DNA from: JACVRW01 sp963813495
GTDB lineage: Bacteria > Actinomycetota > Thermoleophilia > Solirubrobacterales > Thermoleophilaceae
Length of the DNA: 64,000 bases
Assembly: GCA_963813495.1 (NCBI GenBank)
Contig: CAWEZC010000005.1
Location: 62,001 to 126,000 of the forward strand
Direction: 5' to 3'
Below the pieces are notes generated by a model. It was given only the letters and a program-made list of their open reading frames with translations. It ran no database searches and had not been told where the DNA came from. The translations under genes and the position numbers were made by a program. This document shows positions 1 through 10,844 of the stretch, piece by piece; positions within the stretch are counted from its first letter, which is position 1, and each line of letters begins with the position of its first letter.

Positions 1-361
1 CGTGGCGGTTCTGCTGCGCTGGGACCGGCACGCGCGCCTGCGGCCGGTCCAGCTCTTCGGTGATGAGGCCGGCGTTCTGCTCGATGGGATGCCCGAGCCC
101 GAGCAGGCGGCCTCCTGGCACGCCGTCACGCAGGACGGAGCCGTGCACTCTGGCGGCGCCGCCTTTGCGCCCGTGTTCGATCGGCTTCCAGGCGGCGGGC
201 CGCTCGCGGCGCTGGGCCGGCGCTTCCCGGGCGCCCTCGAGCGCGGCTATCGCTGGGTCGCCGGCCATCGCTCCCTGGTGGGCAAACTGGTGCCCGGCGC
301 CGCCCGTGGCTGGGCGGAGAAAGTACTGCGGGGGTCAGGTTGCGCGCCCAGCGGCCGATGA
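1..361 (+). CDS. DUF393 (DCC-type thiol-disulfide oxidoreductase-like) protein, 5' end missing
   Basis: C-terminal part of a small protein that begins before the window. The visible 119 residues start in the segment LLRWDRHARLRPVQLFG, which in DUF393/DCC proteins lies just after the N-terminal DxxCxxC motif, so the redox motif itself is off the edge. An AALGRRFPG...GYRWVAGHR stretch near the C-terminus also fits the family. The stop overlaps the ATG of the next gene (ATGA at 358-361), suggesting translational coupling. The role of the family is poorly known; it is usually assumed to be a thiol oxidoreductase or membrane-associated electron carrier. Confidence 0.65.
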   Translation, partial: VAVLLRWDRHARLRPVQLFGDEAGVLLDGMPEPEQAASWHAVTQDGAVHSGGAAFAPVFDRLPGGGPLAALGRRFPGALERGYRWVAGHRSLVGKLVPGAARGWAEKVLRGSGCAPSGR

Positions 362-864
362 AGGATGGTATGGCCCTGGACATCGACCCCCTCTTCGACC
401 TTCCCGACGCCGAGCACTTCGAGGCCCTGCTGGTCCGCGAGGAGCTGCGCCGCGCTCGCACCGGTGAGACGCTCAGCGTGGCCGTGCTCGACCTCGACGG
501 CCTGAGGGCCGTGACGGCGCGTCACGGCGCCTCTGCCGGCGAGGAGGCGCTGCGCCTGTGCGCGGGCGCGCTGCAGCGGTCCATCCGAACGGTCGACGAG
601 GCGGCTCACATCGGCAAGGACGAGTTCTCCGTCCTGCTTCACGCCACCGATGCCCGCGCAGTGGCCGTGTGGGTCGAGCGCTTCGAGGAAGCGCTCGAGG
701 AGGCATCCGCCGAGCACCCGGCGGGCCCCCTGACCTGCGCTGTCGGCCTGGCCGACACCACCGAGGAGCCCTCGCTCATGGAGGTGGCGATCCGGGCCCA
801 CCGCCGCATGGAGGTTGTCCAGACGGTACGCAAGCTTCGCCGCGCGCGCGGGAGCGGGACCTGA
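358..864 (+). CDS. GGDEF-domain protein with degenerate active-site motif
   Basis: A 168-residue protein that is essentially one GGDEF fold: LSVAVLDLDGLRAVTARHG resembles the metal-binding LDLDxFKxxND segment, and the signature position reads GKDEF in place of GG(D/E)EF. The second glycine, which contacts GTP in diguanylate cyclases, is replaced by lysine, and the Arg normally before the motif is His-Ile. It may therefore be a catalytically weak or inactive GTP- or c-di-GMP-binding protein. No sensory domain or membrane segment is seen. I chose the ATG at 358 because it overlaps the preceding stop; a TTG at 340 and an ATG at 370 are alternatives. Confidence 0.7.
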   Translation: MKDGMALDIDPLFDLPDAEHFEALLVREELRRARTGETLSVAVLDLDGLRAVTARHGASAGEEALRLCAGALQRSIRTVDEAAHIGKDEFSVLLHATDARAVAVWVERFEEALEEASAEHPAGPLTCAVGLADTTEEPSLMEVAIRAHRRMEVVQTVRKLRRARGSGT

Positions 865-904
865 CCAGAGCGCAACTCCGGGGCGCGCAAGCCGTTAGGG
901 CAGC

Positions 905-1594
905 GTGAGCCGCCTACGCCCGCCCTCCCCCGCTCTCGTCATCGCAGTGATCGCCCTCTTCGTCGCCCTCGGTGGGGGCGCCTACGCGGCCCTCAGGGTC
1001 GGCAGCGCCCAGGTGGCCGACAACTCGCTCCGCTCCCGCGACGTGCGCAACAACGAGCTGCGCGGGAAGGACGTGCGCAACCGCTCGCTGACTCGCGCGG
1101 ACGTCGCCCTCGACTCGCTCGAGGGGCCGCAGATCGACGAGCCCAGCCTCGCCCGGGTTCCCAGCGCCGTCAACGCGCAGGCCCTCGAGGGCAGGCGCCG
1201 GGTCAACGTGGCCCCCTTCACGCTGACCAACGGCCAGGCGCGCGAGGTGCTCCGCGAGGGCCCGTTCGTGCTCGCCGCCCGCTGTCGCATCAACGTGCTG
1301 ACCGGCGACGGCCGCAAGGACATCGCCGAGATCCTGATCTCCACCGGCGTCGACAATGCCGCCTTCGACGCTGCGGGCTCCGGCGAGCTGGACGTGAGCA
1401 CGCCTGACAGCGGGCGCGTGTTCGCCAACGTGGTGGCCGATCCCGGAACCGTTGCTCTGGACTCGCTCCAGGACGGGCTCGCGCTGGCGCCCGACGGGGC
1501 CGAGGAGATCGTGGACTCGGCGCTCTACGCAGCCGTAAACGCGCTCGCCCAGCCGGGCTCCTGTCGCTTCGGCGGCTACGTCGACCTCGGCTGA
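905..1594 (+). CDS. Secreted or surface-anchored protein with NSL/DVRN-type repeats
   Basis: A 229-residue protein with an N-terminal hydrophobic segment (residues about 8-29, ALVIAVIALFVALGGGAYAA) acting as signal peptide or anchor. It is followed by a short repeat region in which N(S/E)L and (R/K)DV(R/K)N motifs recur (DNSLRSRDVRNNELRGKDVRNRSL). The remainder is a beta-rich domain with two cysteines (C127-like in AARC and C near the end in GSC). This architecture is very common in Solirubrobacterales genomes, where it occurs as many paralogues of unknown function. The GTG start sits just before the hydrophobic segment. No partner gene is evident; it is convergent with uvrA. Confidence 0.7.
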   Translation: MSRLRPPSPALVIAVIALFVALGGGAYAALRVGSAQVADNSLRSRDVRNNELRGKDVRNRSLTRADVALDSLEGPQIDEPSLARVPSAVNAQALEGRRRVNVAPFTLTNGQAREVLREGPFVLAARCRINVLTGDGRKDIAEILISTGVDNAAFDAAGSGELDVSTPDSGRVFANVVADPGTVALDSLQDGLALAPDGAEEIVDSALYAAVNALAQPGSCRFGGYVDLG

Positions 1595-1634
1595 GCCGAG
1601 CGCGCTGCAAAGCGGCGCCTGGCTTTTCGGGCGC

Positions 1635-4508
<2,874 letters not shown>

Positions 4509-4539
4509 TGCGAACAACGAGTCTAGAGCCGGATTCGGA

Positions 4540-4555
4540 TCGAACCTGTGTTCGC
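4540..4555 (-). promoter_or_regulatory. LexA (SOS) box upstream of uvrA
   Basis: The plus-strand sequence TCGAACCTGTGTTCGC matches the actinobacterial LexA operator TCGAAC-N4-GTTCGA at 11 of 12 half-site positions, with only the final base differing. It lies 32 bases upstream of the uvrA GTG start, where a repressor would block transcription. Known biology: LexA represses uvrA until RecA-ssDNA triggers its self-cleavage. Confidence 0.75.
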
Positions 4556-4573
4556 TTCTCGCAAGGTGCGGAG

Positions 4574-4603
4574 TTGTTGCACTCGTGCGCCGATCGTTAC
4601 ACC
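4574..4603 (+). promoter_or_regulatory. Possible promoter for the small ORF/VOC pair
   Basis: TTGTTG (4574-4579) and TACACC (4598-4603) are separated by 18 bases; an alternative -35 TTGCAC (4577-4582) gives 15. The predicted start of transcription falls a few bases before the ATG at 4616, so the transcript could be leaderless. The match is weak and the call is inference only. Confidence 0.25.
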
Positions 4604-4615
4604 AGGCCTGGCACA

Positions 4616-4852
4616 ATGGGCCCCATGAGCGTCGGTGACCGGGTCTCAAGGAGGAGTTGCTGCGCCCGCCACGAGAAGGCCACGGGCGCGATGTTCGAGC
4701 GGCTCAACGCCGGCACCGCCGAGCTCAGGCAGCACACCCGGGACAGGAGCGAGGATCACCGCGGGTTCGTCGCTGAGGCGCGAGCCCGGCGGGCGGCGCT
4801 GTTCCCCAGCCTGGACCGCCGCGACCCGGGCAGTGCCGGGGCGGGCGCCTAG
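4616..4852 (+). CDS. Hypothetical small charged protein
   Basis: A 78-codon frame (75 if the ATG at 4625 is used) that I do not recognise. Support comes from codon composition: from about 4660 to the stop nearly every third position is G or C, the pattern of real genes in this window, whereas the frame of the downstream VOC gene lacks that pattern over this stretch. The product has a Cys pair near residue 15, then a helical, Arg/Glu-rich segment (FERLNAGTAELRQHTRDRSED). The stop lies one base before the proposed TTG start of the VOC gene, consistent with coupling. It could still be a chance frame. Confidence 0.4.
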   Translation: MGPMSVGDRVSRRSCCARHEKATGAMFERLNAGTAELRQHTRDRSEDHRGFVAEARARRAALFPSLDRRDPGSAGAGA

Positions 4853-4853
4853 C

Positions 4854-5246
4854 TTGCGCTTTGGCTACACGATCCTGTACGTCGCGGACGTCGCCGCGAG
4901 CCTCGACTTCTATGAGCGCGCCCTGGGTCAGACTCGCAGTTTCGTCCACGAGAGCGGGCAGTACGGGGAGCTCGCCACCGGTGACACCGCACTGGCCTTC
5001 GCGGCGCACGAGCTCGCGGCCTCCAACGTGCCGGCGGAGTGTGGGCCGGCGCAGCGGGCGGCCGTCGGGGCCCCCGCCTTCGAGGTCTGCTTCGTGACCG
5101 ACGACGTCGAGAGCGCCTACGCGCGGGCGCTGGAAGCCGGGGCGGCGGCGGTCAGCGAGCCGCAGTACAAGCCCTGGGGACAGGCCGTGGGCTATGTGCG
5201 CGATCCGGACGGGAACCTGGTCGAGATCGCCTCACCCGTGGACTGA
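4854..5246 (+). CDS. VOC-family (glyoxalase/bleomycin-resistance-like) protein
   Basis: About 130 residues with the paired beta-alpha-beta-beta-beta modules of the vicinal oxygen chelate superfamily: FGYTILYVADVAASLDFYERALG at the N-terminus, FVTDDVESAYARALEAGA in the middle, and YVRDPDGNLVEIASPV at the end, whose terminal Glu is a typical metal ligand. The substrate cannot be told; members include lyases, dioxygenases and drug-binding proteins. The frame is open far upstream, but homology begins only at about RFGYTI, so I chose TTG 4854, directly after the preceding small ORF. Confidence 0.8.
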   Translation: MRFGYTILYVADVAASLDFYERALGQTRSFVHESGQYGELATGDTALAFAAHELAASNVPAECGPAQRAAVGAPAFEVCFVTDDVESAYARALEAGAAAVSEPQYKPWGQAVGYVRDPDGNLVEIASPVD

Positions 5247-5273
5247 GGCCTCCGCGGCCCCTGGATGCGCCGG

Positions 5274-5921
5274 CTACGAGTGGCCGGCGCGCGCAAACAC
5301 GTCGTCGAGCAGCGCTTCCGGGTCGTCCAGCTCGAAGTTCTCGGCCAGGTAGGCGGCGGTCTCCTCGCGCGACGATCCGCTCAGGGCCATGTTGAGCGCG
5401 ATCACCCGGGCGCCCTCGTGGCCGGCGCCGGGCGTGCCGGCCGGGGTGGCACCGGCGCCCGCGGCTGCGGCGGGCGCGTCGGAGCCGGCGTCCGCGGGAG
5501 CAGCCTCTACGGGGGCCACATCCTCCGGACTCGCTTCCACCGGCGCGACCTGCTCCGGGGCGGCCTCCACGGGCGCGCCCTCTGCCGGCGGGGCGTCCGC
5601 GGGCGGGCCGTCCTCCGGTGCCGCGGCCTCCGGCCCGATCTCCTGCGGCGTACCGCCCTCGGCAGCGTTCGGCCGACCTCCTCCCGGCTCCAGTCGCAAC
5701 GAGTGCAGTTCCTCGCGCAGCGACTGCAGAGCGTCGCGCACGCCCGCCGTCAGGCGCTCGAGCTGGGCCTCGATCTCGTCGGCGCGGCCCGCGAGCCCCT
5801 CGGCCGCCCGTTGCATGCGCTGCAGCTGGGCCTCGGTCTCGCGCTCCGCCGCCTCCACGATCGCGCGCACGTGCTCTGCGGCGGCGGCCGCCGCGGACTG
5901 CCTGTCGCGCTCGTCGCTCAC
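5274..5921 (-). CDS. Hypothetical coiled-coil protein with Ala/Pro/Glu-rich linker
   Basis: Three parts are visible in 215 residues. Residues about 10-75 form a heptad-like helix (AEHVRAIVEAAERETEAQLQ onward), resembling DivIVA- or ATP-synthase-b-like coiled coils. Residues about 80-165 are low-complexity, rich in Ala, Pro and Glu with PVEA(A/S)PE repeats. A conserved-looking C-terminal module has ALNMALSGSSREETAAYLAENF, probably a small helical interaction domain. There is no signal peptide or membrane segment, so it is cytoplasmic. It starts with GTG. Similar coiled-coil/linker proteins are common in Solirubrobacterales; no function is assigned. Confidence 0.65.
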   Translation of the reverse strand: MSDERDRQSAAAAAAEHVRAIVEAAERETEAQLQRMQRAAEGLAGRADEIEAQLERLTAGVRDALQSLREELHSLRLEPGGGRPNAAEGGTPQEIGPEAAAPEDGPPADAPPAEGAPVEAAPEQVAPVEASPEDVAPVEAAPADAGSDAPAAAAGAGATPAGTPGAGHEGARVIALNMALSGSSREETAAYLAENFELDDPEALLDDVFARAGHS

Positions 5922-5960
5922 GGAGAGCGAAGGGTAACGGCGCGGGACCGCAGCGCCGTA

Positions 5961-7568
5961 CTACTTCTTGACCCGGAAGGCCCCGCGCATGAACGGGTGG
6001 ATCCGGCAGAAATAGGTGTAGGTGCCGGAGTCGAGGCCCTCGGGCGTCTTCCACTCGAGCGCGCCCGTGGCGGGCGGCGCAGCGCTCCCGAGCGTGCCCG
6101 ACTCGAACTGGACCTTGCCGTCGGCGATCGGGTAGGCGATGCCCGTCGAGCGGTTGCACGGTGCCTTGCAGGAGGTGATCGAGTGGTAGATCGCCTTGGC
6201 GTCGTCCTGCTGGCCGCGGAAGTTGAGCGACTGGCCTGCGCGGATCACCGGCGGCAGGCCGGCGGGAACCGGCAGGCTGAGGTCACCGAACTGATACTTG
6301 AAGTCGACCATCTCGACGTTGCCGGGATTCTCGGCACCGTCGGGCAGCTTGCGGGCATCCGGGAGCCTTGTCGGCTTGCCGCCGTGGTTGTCGTTCTCGG
6401 GCAGGTGGCCATGGGTTGGCTTACCGGGGAAGTTGACCCGCCTCTTGAAGGGGTCGACTCCGGGGCCGCTGTCGGCCATGAACGCGAGCATGATGCCCAT
6501 CGACTCCCACCAGGCGGCGCGCGTGGTGTCGTAGGTCGCGTTCGTCGAGAGCACGTCGCCCTTGCGCAGCTTCACGCGCCAGTTCTCGGGCGTGGCGGTC
6601 ATGGCCACGTCCCATGAAACCGCGCCGGCGGGCTCGTAGTACTTGGCCTTGGAGCGGAACAGGTGAGCCTTGCTTCCGCGCCCGCGTGGCGCGTTTCGCC
6701 TGCAGCTCCGTCGAGCGGCGGCGCTTGCTTTGCCCGCACAACCCGCGGCGCTGATCCGCGCGCCGCGGCGGCGGACGAACAGGTCGGTGTAGAGCCCGCC
6801 GGGATGCAGGTGCCCGGCCGTGGCCACGAGCACGCCGGGTCGGTCGACGACCCATTCGTTCTTGCGTACCCCGCCCGGATAAGGGTTCTTGGCGTCGTCC
6901 GGATAGGTGTATCGACCGTTTTGGCCGGCACCCTTCTTGACGTCGAACACCGGATAGAACTGGCCGTTCTGCACATCCATCCAGATCGGTCTCACCGGCT
7001 TGATCTTCCGAGCGGCCGCAGAGTCGGCCGGGACGAAATCCGCCTCGTAGACCATCCACACCTTCGTGGGAACCGGCGTGAGGTTGTGGATCATGTGGTT
7101 GAGGAACAGAACGTCGGTCTTCTTGATCGGATATCCGTAGCCCCGCGGGAGCTCCACGACGGTCTTCTCCTCGCCGGCGGCGACGAAGAGCTCGGGCACA
7201 CCCGGATTGCTCGCGTTCCGCCGGCCGAGATTGGCCCATACGCCGTGATGGAGATGGATCACGTCGACTCCGGGGACCTTGCCGTTCAGGTAGGTGAGGT
7301 CAGGACGGATGCGGGTGAAGTAGCCGTCCTCCTGGGGCCTTTCGAGGATGAGCTCGTTACCGATCTCGTTCTGGCCCGGCTTGATGTTGAAGGGGCCGAT
7401 CCGGTACGTGATCCGCTTGGCGCCGTTGGCGGCGTCCTTGACGGAGACGGCCTTGCCGGACGCCACAGCCTCCACGGCCATGGCCGAGGGCGCGGCGATC
7501 AGCAGCAGGGAGAGGCAGACGACGAGCGCACCAAGAGCGCTCCGAGCGGGCGGCGACACGCGAGGCAT
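5961..7568 (-). CDS. Secreted copper protein: SURNod19/PHM-like region plus C-terminal cupredoxin
   Basis: A 535-residue exported protein with a clear signal peptide (residues 1-31, ending PSAMA). The body has a His-rich pattern (HLHHGVW, LFLNHMIHNLTP, AGHLHPGGLYTD, then WWESMGIM) that recalls SURNod19/copper monooxygenase-like folds; that assignment is tentative. The last 90 or so residues look like a plastocyanin-type cupredoxin: the first His in YHSITSC and the Cys-His-Met trio in YFCRIHPFMRG give a full type 1 copper ligand set. An Arg/Ala-rich insert around residues 280-300 interrupts the body. It probably acts outside the membrane in redox chemistry or copper handling. No operon partner is evident. 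Confidence 0.7.
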   Translation of the reverse strand: MPRVSPPARSALGALVVCLSLLLIAAPSAMAVEAVASGKAVSVKDAANGAKRITYRIGPFNIKPGQNEIGNELILERPQEDGYFTRIRPDLTYLNGKVPGVDVIHLHHGVWANLGRRNASNPGVPELFVAAGEEKTVVELPRGYGYPIKKTDVLFLNHMIHNLTPVPTKVWMVYEADFVPADSAAARKIKPVRPIWMDVQNGQFYPVFDVKKGAGQNGRYTYPDDAKNPYPGGVRKNEWVVDRPGVLVATAGHLHPGGLYTDLFVRRRGARISAAGCAGKASAAARRSCRRNAPRGRGSKAHLFRSKAKYYEPAGAVSWDVAMTATPENWRVKLRKGDVLSTNATYDTTRAAWWESMGIMLAFMADSGPGVDPFKRRVNFPGKPTHGHLPENDNHGGKPTRLPDARKLPDGAENPGNVEMVDFKYQFGDLSLPVPAGLPPVIRAGQSLNFRGQQDDAKAIYHSITSCKAPCNRSTGIAYPIADGKVQFESGTLGSAAPPATGALEWKTPEGLDSGTYTYFCRIHPFMRGAFRVKK

Positions 7569-7628
7569 CCTAGCTATTTGCGCCTGACCTGCGAATTGCC
7601 GGCCGGGAAGCGGGCGCGGCCGGGCGGC

Positions 7629-9629
7629 TCAGGCGCTCGCCTCGGCCTCCTGGAGCTCGCGCGAGAGCGACTTGATCTCGTCGCGCAGCTTCGCTGCGTA
7701 CTCGAAGCGCAGGTCGTCCGCCGCGGCCAGCATCTCCTCTTCCAGTTCCACGATCGTGCGGCGGATCTCCTCGGCCGACATGCCCTCCGTCTCGCGCTTG
7801 CGCCGGCCCCGTCCGGCGGGCACCTTGGATTCCATCATCAGGAAGTCGGTGATGTCGGAGATGCCCTTCTGGATCGTGGCCGGCGTGATCCCATGCTCCT
7901 CGTTGTAGGCCACCTGAATCGCGCGCCGCCGGTCGGTCTCCCCGATCGCCGTGCGCATCGCCGCCGTCTCCTTGTCGGCGTACATGATCACCCGGCCCCG
8001 GATGTTGCGGGCGGCGCGGCCGATCGTCTGGATCAGCGAGGTCTCGCCGCGGAGGAAGCCCTCCTTGTCGGCGTCGAGGATGGCCACCAGGGACACCTCG
8101 GGCAGGTCGAGGCCCTCACGCAGGAGGTTGACCCCCACGAGGATGTCGAACTCGCCGAGGCGCAGGTCGCGGATGATCTGAATCCGCTCCAGCGTGTCGA
8201 TCTCGGAGTGCAGGTAGCGGACCTTGAAGCCATACTCGAGCAGATAATCGGTCAGGTCCTCGGCCATCTTCTTGGTCAGCGTCGTGACCAGCGTGCGCTC
8301 CTCGACCTCGACCCGCTTGCGGATCTCCTCCATCAGATCGTCGATCTGGTTCCTGGTCTCGCGCACCTCGACCTCCGGGTCGACGACTCCGGTGGGCCGC
8401 ACTATCTGCTCCACGATGCGACTGGAGTGATTGCGCTCGAACTCGCCGATGGTCGCGGACACGAACACCATCTGCGGCGTTCGCTGGAGGAACTCGTCGA
8501 AGGTCTGCGGACGGTTGTCCAGCGCGCTCGGGAGCCGGAAGCCGTAGTCCACGAGCGTCTGCTTGCGGGAGCGGTCGCCCTCGTACATGCCGCCGATCTG
8601 AGGCACGGTCTGATGCGACTCGTCGATGAAGCAGACGAAGTCCTCGGGGAAGAAGTCGAGCAGGCAGAACGGCCTGTCGCCCGGCTCGCGCCCGTCGAGG
8701 ATGCGCGAGTAGTTCTCGATGCCGTTGCAGAAGCCGAGCTCGCGCAGCATCTCCATGTCGAACTGGGTGCGCTGGCGCAGCCGGTGTGACTCGAGCAGCT
8801 TGCCCTGCTCCTCGAGTTCCTTCGTGCGCATCTCGAGCTCGTCGCGGATCTCGCCGATCGACCGCTCGATGGTGGGACGGTCGGTGGCGTAGTGGGTGGC
8901 CGGCCATATGCCGGCGTGCTCGAGCTCCTGCATGATCTCGCCGGTGAGCGGGTCGAAGTGCTGGATCGCTTCGATCTCGTCACCGAAGAAGACGGCCCGG
9001 TAGGCCGACTCCGCGTAGGCCGGAAAGACCTCGAGCGTCTCGCCGCGCACACGGAAGGTGCCGCGACCCAGCGCCGCGTCGTTGCGCGTGTACTGGTTGT
9101 CGACCAGCTTGCGCAGGATCTCGTCGCGGTCGGCCATCTCGCCCTTCTTCAGGAGCGTGACCTGGGCGTTGTACTTGTCGGGCGAGCCGAGACCGAAGAT
9201 GCAGGACACCGACGCGACCACGATCACGTCGCGGCGGGCGAACAGCGCGCTGGTGGCCGCGTGGCGCAGGCGATCGATCTCCTCGTTGATCGAGGAGTCC
9301 TTCTCGATGTAGAGATCCTGCGCCGGAACGTAGGCCTCGGGCTGGTAGTAGTCGTAGTAGGAGACGAAGTACTCGACGGCGCTGTTCGGGAAAAACTCCC
9401 GGAACTCGTTGCAGAGCTGCGCCGCCAGCGTCTTGTTGTGCGCGATCACCAGCGCCGGCCGCTGGACCTGCTCGATGGTGAAGGCCATCGAGGCCGTCTT
9501 GCCCGAGCCCGTCACGCCGAGGAGGCTCTGGAACCTCTCCCCGGCCTCGATGCCCTCAGCCAGGCCAGCTACTGCCTTGGGCTGGTCCGCTATGGCCTTG
9601 TAGGCCGGGTTGACGCGGAATTCAGGCAT
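7629..9629 (-). CDS. uvrB: UvrB, excinuclease ABC subunit B
   Basis: DNA-damage-verifying helicase-like subunit of nucleotide excision repair; receives damaged DNA from UvrA and recruits UvrC. The 666-residue protein has Walker A GVTGSGKT (about residue 40), the beta-hairpin segment YYDYYQPEAYVP, the DEAD-like region CFIDESHQTVPQ, helicase motif VI in TIGRAARN, and a C-terminal UVR domain (ELEEEMLAAADDLRFEYAAK) for UvrC binding. Length is normal. In contrast to uvrA, I see no LexA-box-like sequence just upstream (9630-9676). Confidence 0.97.
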   Translation of the reverse strand: MPEFRVNPAYKAIADQPKAVAGLAEGIEAGERFQSLLGVTGSGKTASMAFTIEQVQRPALVIAHNKTLAAQLCNEFREFFPNSAVEYFVSYYDYYQPEAYVPAQDLYIEKDSSINEEIDRLRHAATSALFARRDVIVVASVSCIFGLGSPDKYNAQVTLLKKGEMADRDEILRKLVDNQYTRNDAALGRGTFRVRGETLEVFPAYAESAYRAVFFGDEIEAIQHFDPLTGEIMQELEHAGIWPATHYATDRPTIERSIGEIRDELEMRTKELEEQGKLLESHRLRQRTQFDMEMLRELGFCNGIENYSRILDGREPGDRPFCLLDFFPEDFVCFIDESHQTVPQIGGMYEGDRSRKQTLVDYGFRLPSALDNRPQTFDEFLQRTPQMVFVSATIGEFERNHSSRIVEQIVRPTGVVDPEVEVRETRNQIDDLMEEIRKRVEVEERTLVTTLTKKMAEDLTDYLLEYGFKVRYLHSEIDTLERIQIIRDLRLGEFDILVGVNLLREGLDLPEVSLVAILDADKEGFLRGETSLIQTIGRAARNIRGRVIMYADKETAAMRTAIGETDRRRAIQVAYNEEHGITPATIQKGISDITDFLMMESKVPAGRGRRKRETEGMSAEEIRRTIVELEEEMLAAADDLRFEYAAKLRDEIKSLSRELQEAEASA

Positions 9630-9676
9630 GACCGATAGACGTTAGCGAGGTGGCGGACGGAGCCCCGCGGGAGGCC

Positions 9677-10651
9677 TCACTCGTAGACGACGAGCGCGGG
9701 AGGAGGACGCAGCTTGAGCACGCCCGCGGGCCGCATCAGGTTCGTGTCCTCCCTGTAGAACAGCTTGAAGCCGTTGTTGCGACCGCGGGCACGGCCGCCC
9801 CGAGTGAACTCCCGGTACTTGGAGATCTTGGCCGGACGGCTGCCGAAACCGTCCACGTTCACCGTGAGCGCCACGCCCGGACGGCGCTCCAGCCTGGCCT
9901 CGTCGACGATCATGTCGTTGGTGAAGCGATGCACCACGAGCAGCTTCTCGGGGAGATCGTTCTCCCGGACTATGCGAGACAGGTAGGCCGATACCTGGTT
10001 GACCGTCGCGGCGTCCGTCGAGCCGATCTCCTGACCGGGGAGAGCCGGCGGCTCGAGGCTCCATTCCGGATCCAGCGCGAGTGACACGTCGGGCTGCTTC
10101 AGGAAGCGCTCGTAAGAGCGCGCCTCCTCCAAAAAGGATGCATAGCCGGGCTGGATGTCGAGGATCAGGAGCATGTCGGCGCGTCGCGCCGCTCGCAGGT
10201 AGCGCTCGATCACGCGATCCTCCTGGCGCACCGCGTGGTCGCCGTCCTCGCCGGGATCGGCATGCACGATCGTGGAGATCAGCTCGAACGCGGGGAGCAC
10301 CGGCCGTCCGGGCTCGGCGTACGGCCGCGCCTGGCGCTCGAGCCGGCGAGCAACCCCCGCCGGCCGGCCCACGCCGAGCGCGCCGAGCTCCTGGTCCTGC
10401 GGCGCGCCGTAGAAGGCGACCACGCGGCGCTCGGGAAAGATGCTGCGCCCGCCGCGGGGGAGCTCCGCCGGCTGGGCCGCGTCGCCGGCACCGCTCGCCT
10501 CGGTGTCCCCGTCGCCGCCGCCGACCAGGAAGGTCGCGACGAGCGCGAGCACCAGCAGTCCAGCCACGACGGCGCCGAGGGCCATTCGCCGCTGGCGCTG
10601 AACGCGGCGGCGGGCCTCCTCTCGGCGCAAAGTGCGGGTCTGCGGGTCCAC
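9677..10651 (-). CDS. Membrane-anchored hypothetical protein, possible TIM-barrel fold
   Basis: A 324-residue protein with an Arg-rich cytoplasmic N-terminus, one transmembrane helix (about residues 24-44, LGAVVAGLLVLALVATFLVG) and a large outer domain. The outer domain has alternating strands and helices: VVAFYGAPQD, PVLPAFELISTI, ADMLLILDIQPGY, VSLALDPEWSL, LLVVHRF, VALTVNVDGFG. The regular spacing of buried strands ending in acidic residues suggests a glycosidase-like barrel, but I do not recognise a named family. The trailing NNGFKLFYREDTNLM segment is also distinctive. It may act on the cell wall or envelope; this is inference. Confidence 0.6.
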   Translation of the reverse strand: MDPQTRTLRREEARRRVQRQRRMALGAVVAGLLVLALVATFLVGGGDGDTEASGAGDAAQPAELPRGGRSIFPERRVVAFYGAPQDQELGALGVGRPAGVARRLERQARPYAEPGRPVLPAFELISTIVHADPGEDGDHAVRQEDRVIERYLRAARRADMLLILDIQPGYASFLEEARSYERFLKQPDVSLALDPEWSLEPPALPGQEIGSTDAATVNQVSAYLSRIVRENDLPEKLLVVHRFTNDMIVDEARLERRPGVALTVNVDGFGSRPAKISKYREFTRGGRARGRNNGFKLFYREDTNLMRPAGVLKLRPPPALVVYE

Positions 10652-10844
10652 GGGCTGGCCTGTACCCGCTGAGGCATATCACGCAACCCGCGCCGCGAGG
10701 ATCGCCGCCACGTGCACAACGTGGATTCCTGCTGCGATGCCGTCCTTTGTTCAGGCCGAGGCCGAATAGCTGCTCGAGGGAACGACGCCGGCCGGCCCGC
10801 TCGCCGATCTTGACCGCAACGCACCGTGTGTGACGATTGGCGAC

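Noticed and set aside
6663..8789. 708-residue plus-strand open frame
   Set aside because: Opposite uvrB and the copper protein gene, both with clear motifs; its sequence is a low-complexity mirror with no recognisable domain.
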